Made by a program: the position numbers and the translations under genes | The notes under the pieces: model-generated | The model's input: only the letters and a program-made list of their open reading frames with translations | The model's database searches: none | Told to the model about the DNA's origin: nothing | In this document: positions 24,393-34,590 of the stretch, in pieces | Numbering within the stretch: position 1 is the stretch's first letter | Layout of the letters: each line of letters begins with the position of its first letter | Origin: Nemania diffusa | Taxonomy: Eukaryota > Ascomycota > Sordariomycetes > Xylariales > Xylariaceae | DNA: 64,000 bases | Assembly (NCBI GenBank): GCA_038501195.1 | Contig: JBBPUQ010000005.1 | Span: 124,001-188,000 of the forward strand | Direction: 5' to 3'

Positions 24393-24693
24393 ATGACAAG
24401 CCACTCCCGAGCCCCAAATGACTACAGCATAGGATGGATTTCAGCGCTACCAAGGGAGCAGACAGCGGCCATCGCTATGCCAGACCATATTCACGCCAAG
24501 CTACCTAGACTAACAAACGATATCAACGACTACACCTTGGGATCTATCGGGCAGCCATAATATTGTGATTGTCTATCTCCCAAAGGGCAAGATTGCAACG
24601 AGCTCCGCAGCCAAGGCAGCCACTCACATGATCGCCGGCTTCCCGTCCATCAAGTTTGGCTTGATGGTTGGCATAGACGGCGGCATCCTCTAG
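24393..24693 (+). pseudogene. relic of nucleoside-phosphorylase-like (PNP_UDP_1) N-terminal domain
   Basis: It starts at an ATG and reads MTSHSRAPNDYSIGWISALP, then a helix, then NDYTLGSIG. This is the start of the purine/uridine phosphorylase-like domain that forms the N-terminus of many fungal NACHT/NB-ARC/ankyrin STAND proteins. One extra C near 24555 shifts the frame; the next frame reads HNIVIVYLPKGKIATSSAA and then FPSIKFGLMVGIDGGI before a TAG at 24691-24693. The usual GI.GG turn appears as GIDGG. No NACHT or repeat domain follows. It is a broken, truncated copy of about 100 codons. Confidence 0.7.
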
Positions 24694-25741
24694 TTTCTCA
24701 AGGTTCTTAATTTTACCTCTCTTCCGAGTCTGGGTAAAATAATACTATCTGTATTCCTAAATGGTTTCTTTGCTACAGTCATGCATTCTACTATCTCTAA
24801 GACTATCAGTCCCCTTACATGAGGTAGGAAAGGTCTTCTAGATTTGGGCGCGTATTCATATGGTTGCAACTAACAGACTTCTTGGCAATGTTAGCCGTGT
24901 GGCAAAGCATCAAGTCAATCACTTCGACGTAACTGCGTAAAAGTGGCCCGCCCCAATTGGTCTTATTACATGACGCGGACGGGAATAGCTACACCTAACA
25001 GCGTATGTTGGTTTATACGATGACGCAGGTAAAGTTCTAGATAATTGCAACGTTGATCGTGTAAACACTTCACCGTACCCTACAGCCTTGATCATATTCA
25101 CATAGTCATCGAGGAATTTCTGTTGTAGGCTTTAGTACAACAATTGGCTTCTAGTAAGGAAGGCGTAGCTAATCTAGCTCAAATTCTCGCCCTGGAAGGC
25201 CAGCAAACTAACTAGACTTATATAGAAAAGTCAACGAAATGTAACACGACTGAATCAATGAACTCCCCATGTGTGGCTTAATCCCACAAACTGCCACAAT
25301 AAATACAGTTCAGCTTCTACTTGCTGGAAGTAGAGTTGATCTTAACTATTAAGATACCTAAGGCTAAGACCTACTAGCTGTCAGAACTATGAAGCAGGGA
25401 TACATACGCTCCACATTCAATGCCAACACATATAAAAGGGCTGTAAGCCTCCAACCTGGATAATAGAAGTTAGACTTCTAGATAATCAACAGGATTACCA
25501 AGTACCTACTTTGACACTAGTATGGGAAGAAGGAAAGACTTATAGAGTTATATTTAAACTGTTTCTGCAGGTTCTGATTATAGCTTTGGAAAAGGTAAGT
25601 CCAATCTTTACTAAAGTTGAATTGTTCAAAATGAGAGCGCATGTGCATTTGACTGTATTTTTTGATTACAATGCTACACATGTTTATTTTCTAATTGATA
25701 AGCTGTAATCTAACTTGTTAGTGCGTATTGCTACTAACCTG
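24694..25741. other. gene-free stretch
   Basis: The expected continuation of the phosphorylase-like gene is not recognisable. Only short unconvincing frames are present (for example 25511-25708). Confidence 0.5.
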
Positions 25742-27022
25742 TTATAGGGGTTGGGCTGGGGTTGGGAACGCATAAGTTGCCATCAGTGTCTTGAACAAAT
25801 CGTCCTCGAGAAGTTGCATTGCAGTAGGGCGGTTCTCAGGTAGGTATGATAGTCCCCTCTCTAGTATAGATAACACAAGTTCCCGCTCCTTAGGACTTAC
25901 ATCTGGCCGAAGTCTGGTGATCTTTGATTTAAGAGCTAATGTTAACTCTGGCTTCCGCATCTGGTCATACCATGTAGCATCGACTGGCCCATTGCCATCG
26001 TAGAGATTTTCCCAGGCTACTGGGAGGGGCCCAAGAGTATCAACGGTAAAGGATAGCACCTCAGAATTGTCAGCACCGCTGAATAAAGGACAAGCACAGT
26101 ATAACTCTGCAAAGAGGCACATGTAGCTCCACATGTCAGAAGCAAAACTCGGGTCTTTACCATGAAGTACTTCTGGTGCACAATATACAGCGGGAGAGCG
26201 TAGCTTTCGAATAACTGGAGTGCCGGCTTTCATCGCCACGCCGAAGTCACCAAGAACGATTTTGTCTCCGACCATACTCTCGTGGAAGCTATCGTGGGCT
26301 TGCATTGGCATAACAAGCTCACCTCTTTTCCACTGGGTTGGAAACAGTGGCATTTTGCGAGGGCGTCCAAGGTATTCGTATTTCGTGGCGGCATTAAATC
26401 CCTTCGGAGGATGAAGGCTATAGAGCACATTGAAACTGGTCAGGTCTACCGAGGAGATTGTCTTTTAGTATCATATTACTTTAATAGGGTAAATTCTATG
26501 TTTCGGCTCACCTCGATGCACGATTCCAATATCGTGTAACTGCTTCAGGGCTTGTAGTAGTTGTAAGCTAGCCGATATCCTGGTCGCTGCTGGCTTCCTT
26601 TTGCGATAATCTTTAATATTTGGGCCATGTAAGGGAAAAACAAGGACCCTATGATCACCAATAAAACCTCGAAGGAAGAAAGTCTCCTGATAGATTAAAA
26701 GACTAGAAGTATCCTGCACGGTATTGATGATCCTGTTCTGCATATCATATTCCTGCTCGCCGGAGTCTCCAGGCACCATGATTTTGAGAGCGACATGCCT
26801 TTTCGTGACCAGATCGTGTGCCATCCATACAACTGAGAAGCTGCCGTGGCCGAGTTTGTGCTCGACGCGATATCTTTGAGCAAGGATTTCCCCAATGTAA
26901 ATAGGATAGTATAAGCCTTGGGTGTATCGGTCTACTTGTTCGGCAATTTCCTGGATCCCACTCTCGTCATTTTGGGTTACAAAGTAGCCCCGATCAATGT
27001 CAGTGTCATGATCAATCGACAT
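25742..27022 (-). CDS. SRPK-like serine/threonine protein kinase
   Basis: Two exons, 27022-26512 and 26445-25742, with a 66-nt intron (gtgagc...gtag) give 404 aa. The first true ATG is 27022 (MSIDHDTD). The kinase fold is complete: glycine loop GHGSFSVV (58-65), VALK with K80, catalytic loop HRDLTSFN (D171, N176) built across the splice junction, DFG 237-239, APE 260-262, and SDMWSYMCLFAEL in subdomain IX. A ~50-residue stretch between the catalytic loop and DFG, and the N-terminal YYPIYIGEIL.QRYRVEHKLGHG phrase, are hallmarks of the SRPK family. Canonical SRPKs phosphorylate SR-type splicing factors; many filamentous fungi carry numerous divergent SRPK-like paralogues of unknown role, and this short one fits that group. 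All key catalytic residues are present, so it is probably active. Confidence 0.85.
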
Positions 27023-29049
27023 ATTGGTTGCCCCTTTTTCCACTGGGGACTCAGCTATTCGTATTATGCGCTAATATAGACATATACATAGATAATCCTA
27101 GCAAAAGTAAATGCAGACCCAACCGTAAATATAACATATTCTAATGACAGTAGCACAGCATTATCAGTATAGATTTCTTTAATCTCATTTCTGTATTCCC
27201 CGAGTCTAATGAGTATACAGGGACGAGCAATCAGTTCTGTGCATCCTGAATGTCACGTCCTTTGTACTTGAATTTTCTTCAAGTATTGTAGCTGTAGAAA
27301 TCCTAGCGCCTAGGAGTACTTGCAAGTAGCCCAGCAAATATCCAGCTACCCACTCGCAACGAAATCGACTATAGATCCACGCACGTAACATAGTCAATTT
27401 GTTGCTCGTGTTTTCAGCCGTAGTAAGTTATCAACTCTTAAAATTCTTCCATTGCTAAGGTGTTTAGAAAGAGATACAGAAATAGTTTCGTTAGCTTCAC
27501 TTCCGTACCGGCAGCGAACTATTGATCTGGTTGATTGATGCTCAGTCTATGTATCAAGTGCTTGGGTTTTCGTGACCTCATACCGTACTTTGTCTCACGG
27601 TTGCGTTGTCATGCCATGTTTCATGTCTACGACAATCAGTCCCGCAACCAGGTTCTGACGACGCTAGGAGTGGAAACATACATGATTTCGTTTATAATGA
27701 CAACGAGCTTGGAATGTAACCCTGATCGTGCCATCATTGGTAGAAGTAGCTGACTAAAGAAACAATCTACAATGCCGCTACCACCCGAGTGTCCTTGGCG
27801 CACACTTCTAGTTTGGAGAGAATACCACCCTGTCTAGCTGGCTTGATCCATAGTATGTATGGAGTCGATTACCCGGAAAACAGCCAGCCACAGGAAGCCA
27901 TAGTGTAGTATGGTGTTAGCCGTCTCGTATAAGCGCTGGGCGATGCTGGGCGTATTGCGCGTTTATTGAAACGTTTGTAGGTACTGGAGCCAAGACTAAG
28001 CGGAGTATACTCACGATCTTTATCGAATATCCCTAATCAGTATCGAAAAAAGCTCTTCTAATAAACATAACTAGTATGTAGAAACGTTGAGACCGGACCC
28101 GGATTAATTTCTGGGCACAGGGCTGGGCTAGTGCACGGAGTAGGACTGCCGCGGTACCCCAGCTAATTAGCTTGTGGAAGCGGAGTGCCTCTGGCTTTGC
28201 TAGAATTAGACAAGACCCTGGGAGTTTTCTAGAAGCTGCGGCTCGAGCTAACAGAATATCTTCATGTTAACACGAGGCGATATGGATCTACCCTGTAGTG
28301 CTTTTTATTTAGCGCCCTGTCAAGTGGCCCATACACTATACATAGCATCCTTATGACTTAGCTACTGGGTAGATTATGTCCAGCTGTCCGGGCAGACATA
28401 GTATCTCCTAGTCGAAAAGTATTCTGTAATAGATGCCAACTGCTACGGAGATTAAGATAGTCATTGATCGGCTCGAATAGATATGTATGCAATCCATAGT
28501 ATGTAGCAGAAACTGTGGGAAATACCTAGTATAATGTGTTGTTTGTGGAGTCTCGCGCACACAGACGTAGAGAGCGCCCAATTGCCCTTTGTTCTAGACT
28601 TTTAGGTATCTGTGCGTACTTGTATGCGTATCGAGCGGTAGGCGACCAATTTGGCATTGGTCGGACTGCATTCCGCCTAAATGACATGTTGTAAACACTC
28701 GAGCGAGTTGAATTTAGATTGAGCTAAACGCGCCACGAATAGACCCGGAGCAAACACGGCATAAACCTCACGATACCGCACCTGTTCACTGCAGAGGTCT
28801 CTTCACTGCACGTGAGAGAAATACGAGACGGCGAAATAAAGCGGTATGTGAAAGAAATTCGGTAGCTTCCAGGGCGGGTCTTCGGGGGGCTCATGCGCGC
28901 TTGGCATCGCTCTAGTCTCCTCGTATTTTTCCTTAGCTCATCATGCTTATGATGTCAACGAGACTATCCCGCTATCCACCTTTGCGGCTGTCACGCCGGT
29001 GGACTTGTGATATTGACCGAAGATGTTGCCATGTGAGTATGGATGTATG
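27023..29049. other. gene-free stretch
   Basis: About 2 kb with no supported gene. ORFs at 27206-27397 and 27535-27753 have no motifs. The last few hundred bases should hold the promoter of the phiA-like gene. Confidence 0.5.
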
Positions 29050-29056
29050 TATATAA
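29050..29056 (+). promoter_or_regulatory. TATA box of phiA-like gene
   Basis: TATATAA about 160 bp before the ATG. It is followed by a CA/CT-rich, G-poor leader (about 29085-29215), typical of highly expressed fungal genes. The assignment is by position only. Confidence 0.5.
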
Positions 29057-29215
29057 CTTGACTGAACTTCCCTTCAAGTTATCATCATTATCATCATCAC
29101 CACCACCATCAACAACAAACCCCATTCCACAATATCCACTTCTCATAAATCAACTCCAACTCCAACCAACAAACTCCAACCGACACTCTCAAGTCAACTT
29201 TCAATCATCGCCAAA

Positions 29216-29821
29216 ATGTTCGCCAACGTTCTTTCACTCGCTCTCTTTGCCGGTGCCGCCATGGCTTCTCCTTGCCCGGCCACCACCTCGCCAACCACAT
29301 CGTCCACTGCCATCGTTGCTGGCGACAAGTTCGGCTTGCTAGCTCTGCGCTCCGCCAGCCCCATCCACTTCGCTCAGTTCGGTGCTGCGCTCAGCTCCAT
29401 CTTCTTGGATCTGCCCGCCCAGAACGCCACCTGCGACGACGGAAGCAAGCCCACCACGGCAAACTACGCCACCTTTACCCTGTCTGAGGACGGCGGTCTC
29501 TACCTCTACGCCGCCAGTGCCACCCCCCAGCAGCTGTTCGTTGACCGCTCCGGCATGGGCCAGGGCAAGCTCGGGTACACCACTGGCGCCCAGCCCGCCC
29601 CCAAGAACGGCGAGCGCACTGCCTTCACCATCGACGAGGCCGGTGACCTGTCCTTCAACGGCGCCGGCTTCATTGCCTGCCCCAACAGCATCGACGGTGC
29701 CTGGAGCGTCTGGGTCGATGCCGGCGTGGCTGAACCCGCCGGCAACTCTGGCTGCCTCGGACTCTCCGCTCGTGCTACCAAGATCGCCGATGCGGCCAAC
29801 AGCTGCCTCTACACCCAGTAG
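29216..29821 (+). CDS. phiA: PhiA-like secreted cell-wall protein
   Basis: 201 aa, intronless. The start context (CAAAATG) is good. Signal peptide about 1-17 (NVLSLALFAGAAMAS). A short Thr/Ser-rich stretch (22-34) precedes the conserved domain. Landmarks are LLALRSASPIHF (41-52), one N-glycosylation site N70-A-T, FVDRSGMGQGKLGYTTGAQP (108-127), and CPNSIDGAWSVWVDAGVA (155-172). Cysteines are at 20, 73, 155, 180 and 197; the last four probably form disulfides. These blocks match the fungal PhiA family, secreted wall proteins first tied to phialide and conidium development in Aspergillus. Codon use is strongly C-ending, as in abundantly expressed genes, and the CA-rich leader fits. There is no GPI signal. 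Confidence 0.9.
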   Translation: MFANVLSLALFAGAAMASPCPATTSPTTSSTAIVAGDKFGLLALRSASPIHFAQFGAALSSIFLDLPAQNATCDDGSKPTTANYATFTLSEDGGLYLYAASATPQQLFVDRSGMGQGKLGYTTGAQPAPKNGERTAFTIDEAGDLSFNGAGFIACPNSIDGAWSVWVDAGVAEPAGNSGCLGLSARATKIADAANSCLYTQ

Positions 29822-30699
29822 AAAATTGGCGGTAATAGCACCTACGGGGCTGGAGGAGTATATAATGGCCTATATAATGTTTGAATTTGTATTACAGCAT
29901 GGTTTGGTACCAGGATTTAGAAAAAAACCTACAAGTACATAGATATGACACTTCTACCGAGCGAGGATAGCGACTGCAGCAGCAGTTAATGCGCTACCAG
30001 CTATGGAATAAATTTAATTTCACATTCTTATCAAACAACTGGTCTTGGTACACCCTACTTTCACACTAATAACTGTTTGCCACTTCGGTGATGCAGGATG
30101 CCATCATGGTAGCACGGCAATGTGTAGGTTATACTTGCGCTGCATATTGGACCGGCCCGCTTGGCTTATTCGAGGAGTATGATAGTAGAGGCTATAAAGG
30201 TGAGCTAATCTACAGCAGTGCATATACCGCGTTTTTATACTCAACCATTCTAGAGACTATATTACAAACTCTTTTCTCTCATCACTCTCCCTGTCAGCTC
30301 CAAATCCCTTGGGAGCTGAGTCTTACACTAGGTATTTAGCTCTTGTTCTCACAGAATCTTAGTATTAGCTGTACCTAGTCTATATCAGCAGCCTATAGAT
30401 TAGGATCGTCAACGTATCTCAGTCGTAGGCGTATCACGCTTGACCACAGGTGGAGCACTGCGCTTTCTACTGTGGCACTGTTATGTAAGTACGACGATGG
30501 GTCCGCCCGGCGCCCGTGGCATCATGAATCGGATATACATTGCATCGTATGTCTATATTTGACTCAATGGGATACCCTCTTTTATAACACGAGAGGGCAG
30601 TCTCTTATGCGAGTAGTTTGACAGAAAGGGTCTCTCATAGGAATACAAAAATCGATGGATTTGGATTTGGTAAGGATTGATGCGACACATTATTCTAAC
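29822..30699. other. gene-free stretch
   Basis: The 3' flank of the phiA-like gene, then ~700 bp without a supported gene. An 83-codon frame at 30088-30339 has no recognisable motif. The first copy of the MITE target duplication (ATTCTAAC) lies at 30692-30699. Confidence 0.45.
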
Positions 30700-31167
30700 C
30701 AGGGTTGAAATTTAGTAATACTAATTTAGTATTAGTCAGTACTAATACTAACTTAGTTTAGTATTACCTAGTACTAAGACTAACTAAGTTTAGTACTGCT
30801 TAGTACTAATACTAATACTAAAATACTAAGAAATACTAGTACTAAATACTAAGTACTAAAATCTACTGCTTAGCTATTATTTTAACTGCTTGCATTATAA
30901 AGCTACAGCTGTAAGCTATAGCTGCGTACAGACCACTTGATTTACCTAAGTAATTATTCTTATATACAAGCGTTTACAGCTTATATAAGTGAATATTTTA
31001 ATACTTAGTATTATATTAAATACTAACTTAATATTACTAAATTAGTATTAGTATTTTGAAAATAGTACTAATACTAGCTTAGTACTTGAAAAATTAGTAC
31101 TAAAGTAAGTACTAATCTAGTAATACTAAATTAGTCCTAATTACTAAGGTATTAAATTTCAACCCTG
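30700..31167. mobile_element. hAT-type MITE (468 bp)
   Basis: A short non-coding element with terminal inverted repeats: it starts CAGGGTTGAAATTTA and ends with the reverse complement, TAAATTTCAACCCTG. An exact 8-bp target duplication, ATTCTAAC, flanks it (30692-30699 and 31168-31175). The 8-bp duplication and CAGGG ends are typical of the hAT superfamily. Both subterminal regions are packed with TAGTA/TACTA units in both orientations (TAGTACTAATACTA and variants), probably transposase-binding repeats, around a central region of about 120 bp with AGCT-rich palindromes near 30900-30930. It has no coding capacity, so it must be mobilised in trans. Confidence 0.9.
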
Positions 31168-31415
31168 ATTCTAACTGTTTGGCAGCTTGTGGGGTGAATA
31201 AGGATGCGCAACCAAGCCAACCTTGTTATGCCACTCCACCCTAGTAGATGCATAATTTCTTCGATAGGTTCGTAACCATTACCTCCTTTTACGTCTTTAT
31301 TATTTCCGACTTTTACAATCTCCGTCATACTATACTGTAATCATAATGCGACATCTCCTGCATGCATTCTTTTCAATTGCAAATGCCACGGTAGTGAAAT
31401 ATATTCTGAATCGAT

Positions 31416-31496
31416 GGCAACGTGGCTGAGTGGTTAAAGCGTATGACTAGAAATCATATCCCTTCGGGGTCGTAGGTTCAAATCCTGCCGTTGTCG
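31416..31496 (+). tRNA. tRNA-Ser (anticodon AGA)
   Basis: The 81-nt cloverleaf has an acceptor stem GGCAACG/CGTTGTC with one G-T pair and discriminator G. The A box TGGCTGAGTGG and B box GGTTCAAATCC match the Pol III consensus. The anticodon arm is TATGA-CTAGAAA-TCATA with AGA at loop positions 34-36. A long variable arm (CCCTTCGGGG) is the type II hallmark of serine tRNAs. There is no intron. No T4 run follows closely; the first is near 31570. Confidence 0.95.
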
Positions 31497-32036
31497 ATTC
31501 CCCATTCTTGGTAGTTTGAGAAGCTGGCGTCTGTACTACTATGGTGAGATTATGTAATATTCACTACGATCTTTTTAGACAGCTGGCGACTGGTGATCCG
31601 ACAAAGTACAAAGTACAGCAGGTATTCACTCCTTTCTTCGACTTTGCGCATCAGCCTTTAAAAAGGGAGGGCCACACCTAATGAGTAGATCGAAAAATTA
31701 AGCTGCTATCTAAGGAGGAATTAGGTAGTTTATATTTTACAGCTTACCTGCACTACCTGCACATGGAAGTAAACAAATAAAAGAATTCATAGATACCTCT
31801 CAATCTCTGGATTGAGAACGCTAGGCAGACCGAGAGTTGGCGCAGTGCGCTAGCACTAACTTACTCGGCACACTGACCACTAAATATGTGCTCTGTAAAT
31901 TAGCGTACTTATCCCCTGATTCGCTCTACCTCGGTTGTTCGAAGGGCACGATTACCTGTTCCATCTCCTAAGTAAGTGCGACACCATTTCAATATCAGCA
32001 TATGAACTACGTCGCATATTTTGAACGCGAAGCGAC
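31497..32036. other. intergenic region
   Basis: Between the tRNA and the next gene; it probably carries that gene's promoter. No further feature is seen. Confidence 0.45.
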
Positions 32037-33338
32037 ATGTCTTATGAAGGCATAGCTAGAGACGGTTTTAGCTGTAGTTTCGGCAGGTTCTTCGCTGAGC
32101 CTGGTCATGTGGAACGCGTGTCAGGAGTCGCTCTGCGAGACGCCTTCCTACCAAAACAGACCCCCGCCGGAAACAAATTCATTCGCGATGGTGGTGAAAG
32201 GTTCGTTCGAGGCCAGTTTAAGCACTACGATGTCACGTTCGATGAGAGAGAATTCTCTGGGAATGGTACCCTCCTTCTCAAGAAAATTCTGCGGGCGGGG
32301 AAATGCGACGAGGTGCCTGATCGCATCACCAAATTGCGTGCGGAGATGCATGCAGAGTGGCTAACACAGCTGAGCCTCGAGCAACTTTCTGGCCAGCCGG
32401 AATGGGCTATGGAAAAGTATTTCCTGACGTCCGGAAAACCAGATCGCGCAAAAACTTCGGCCGTGATCGGGATTCCGCTGGATAAGTATAGCTCGTACCG
32501 TGCGGACCAGATGAGGAAGGCCGCGAGCGAAATTACTGGACTTCACCAAGCGACGGGCCATGGACCTAAGACACAAACCATATTCATGGGCTGGGACTCC
32601 GCCGCGGTAGGAAAGGCAGCAAAAGGGCATGCGGCTAAGGAGACGAAAGCCGCTAAGGCCGCAGACGAGGAGCGGGAGAAAGAGCGCGCCGCATCCCACG
32701 CCGACTATTTGAAAACCCTCAAGCGGAGAAAGGGTTCTCGAAAGTTTTCGCCCGTTGGAGAATACATTGTAGACTGTAGTGAGATCGAGGCACAGTGGCC
32801 AGACCTAGCAGAAGACTTGACTTTTGATATCTGCGCGACCGCCGAATCTGGGGTTTTCGAGGCATCATTCGATTTCGGTGTCCTCGAGGGAGTTATGATT
32901 TTAAGCACCGACAAGACAGCATTAAACGAATATTGCTTCCAACAAGATTCCGATAACGGCGACAGTGAAGACGACGACGACGATACCGGGATCGAAACTG
33001 GCTCCAAGAGGAAAGCTACCGTTTCTGCTCCTCGAGGCCGTGATAAACGATCTAAGCAGCCCAAAGCTTTAACTTCTAAAACTTTGAAGTTCTACTGCAA
33101 GATCAGATGCACAGAGACCGGCGAGGGGCAAATATTTGCTACACCAGAGGAAGGTACTGTCATCTTCAAGGGCGAGAATATGGTTGAATTTTCGGCGGTA
33201 GCCAGCTTGCCTTGTGTAGGCAGTGCGGTAAATTTCACAGGGCGGAAGATCACGGACACAGGTGATCCGTCCGGGAAGGCATGGTCTGATTATTCGGAAG
33301 GGGTAGCTGAAAGTGCGCGAATTAGGAGATGGCATTAG
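32037..33338 (+). CDS. 433-aa protein of unknown function, likely nuclear
   Basis: A single uninterrupted exon starting at an ATG with A at -3 (gacATG). I recognise no named domain. Residues 1-120 look globular (for example FKHYDVTFDEREFSGNGTLL, a beta-like stretch, then ITKLRAEMHAEW). Residues ~195-235 are a charged Ala/Lys/Glu helix (AKETKAAKAADEEREKER). Residues ~245-305 look like a beta-rich segment (FDICATAESGVFEASFDFG). An acidic run (DSEDDDDD) at ~310-320 is followed by a bipartite-type basic cluster (KRKAT...RGRDKRSK), suggesting nuclear location. The C-terminal ~80 residues look beta-rich (LKFYCKIRC..., VNFTGRKI). Codon use and length support a real gene. Confidence 0.7.
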   Translation: MSYEGIARDGFSCSFGRFFAEPGHVERVSGVALRDAFLPKQTPAGNKFIRDGGERFVRGQFKHYDVTFDEREFSGNGTLLLKKILRAGKCDEVPDRITKLRAEMHAEWLTQLSLEQLSGQPEWAMEKYFLTSGKPDRAKTSAVIGIPLDKYSSYRADQMRKAASEITGLHQATGHGPKTQTIFMGWDSAAVGKAAKGHAAKETKAAKAADEEREKERAASHADYLKTLKRRKGSRKFSPVGEYIVDCSEIEAQWPDLAEDLTFDICATAESGVFEASFDFGVLEGVMILSTDKTALNEYCFQQDSDNGDSEDDDDDTGIETGSKRKATVSAPRGRDKRSKQPKALTSKTLKFYCKIRCTETGEGQIFATPEEGTVIFKGENMVEFSAVASLPCVGSAVNFTGRKITDTGDPSGKAWSDYSEGVAESARIRRWH

Positions 33339-34590
33339 ATGTAATATCATATGCTTCCTAAAGTTCATTTCTAGGAGAGACCTCAAGATGCGCTATCGCT
33401 AGGCTTAGAAATGGACAACGCGCATCAATCACGACAAGCCGTTCCTTTATTACCTTCTGAAACCTTTACGTATTCACAATTGCACCTAAGAGACTTGGTC
33501 ATATAGAAGCACTGCATAGGGACGCTTATAGTAAATTGCCACTGGAAACGGACGCCGTTAATCCATGATTGACTGAATAGTATATATTAGGTATACATGG
33601 GGCTCTACGCGACATACAGGCGATGTAATCTTTTTCTAATTGCCTAATGAGTTAATTGGCAAGAAATACTATGGTAGAACTGGAAAGCTACTACCTCCAA
33701 GTGTAGACAAGCAAGGGTCCAGGGGTATATCTGTGTATATAGGAATCAACAATGTACCTGGGCTAAAAACAACCATATTTATCTCTATAGGCTTCAGAAC
33801 CTATAGCAATGGCTGGCTGACCTGTCCGCATCACCTCTATATCTACCCCGGCGCCGAAGTGAAGTTTCACATCAGGCCGCTCTGGACTCCGGTGGCAGGT
33901 CTATATCAAGCCCGAATCTATGCCACGATAGCCTTAATACAGGCAACGGCTACAGTAGGCAATATCTCAATCCCGAAGAGGGGGGGGAATCAATCCGTAA
34001 ATACAGATAGGCCTTGGATTACGCTTTTCTCGTTGAATCTCTAGTTATAGGACTCTAGGAACATCTTCGGCGTCTAAAAGGTAGCCCCATTTAACGTTGA
34101 AGTCGTTACAACTTACCGGCACAGTCAAGTCCAGAGCTCAAACGTACTTTGGTGATTCCAAAAAAAAGTTTAATTAAGAAACCTGTCATATCGAAGTTTT
34201 TCCCCACTCCGTTTCCGGCGTTATAAACCACCCTGCTTCGATATCGAGGTGAATTTATAACTCTTAGATAATTTTTTTATATAAATCAAATACAATCATT
34301 TCATGATATGATATAATACCTGTCATATATAATAAATAAACTTACTTTTAAATTACCACTTAGGCCGGCTGTGGCAATAGATGCGATCCGATTAGGTAAG
34401 TTTTCCATTGTACTACCTGGGTAGCAAGGCCTATTCGCCGTCGACTGGCCACGTCACCTTTTCCCACGTGGTACAATAAATATTAAGAGTTGAGGGCCAT
34501 CGCTCAGCCTGACCATCTTTCCCCTCTCTATGATATTTAGAATACTTCACGATCTCGCTTTATATAACTCATTTAAGCAATACACAGACA
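33339..34590. other. mostly gene-free stretch
   Basis: A 134-codon frame at 33640-34044 opens at a TTG rather than an ATG and shows no motif, so I do not call it a gene. The rest includes an AT-rich patch (34260-34360) and then the promoter of the gene starting at 34591, with CACGTG near 34465. Confidence 0.4.

Noticed and set aside
27023..27043. Kinase start seven codons further upstream
   Set aside because: That codon is GTG; the first true ATG is at 27022.
33640..34044. 134-codon open frame
   Set aside because: Opens at TTG, contains no family motif, and has no upstream ATG or splice-joined exon I could support.
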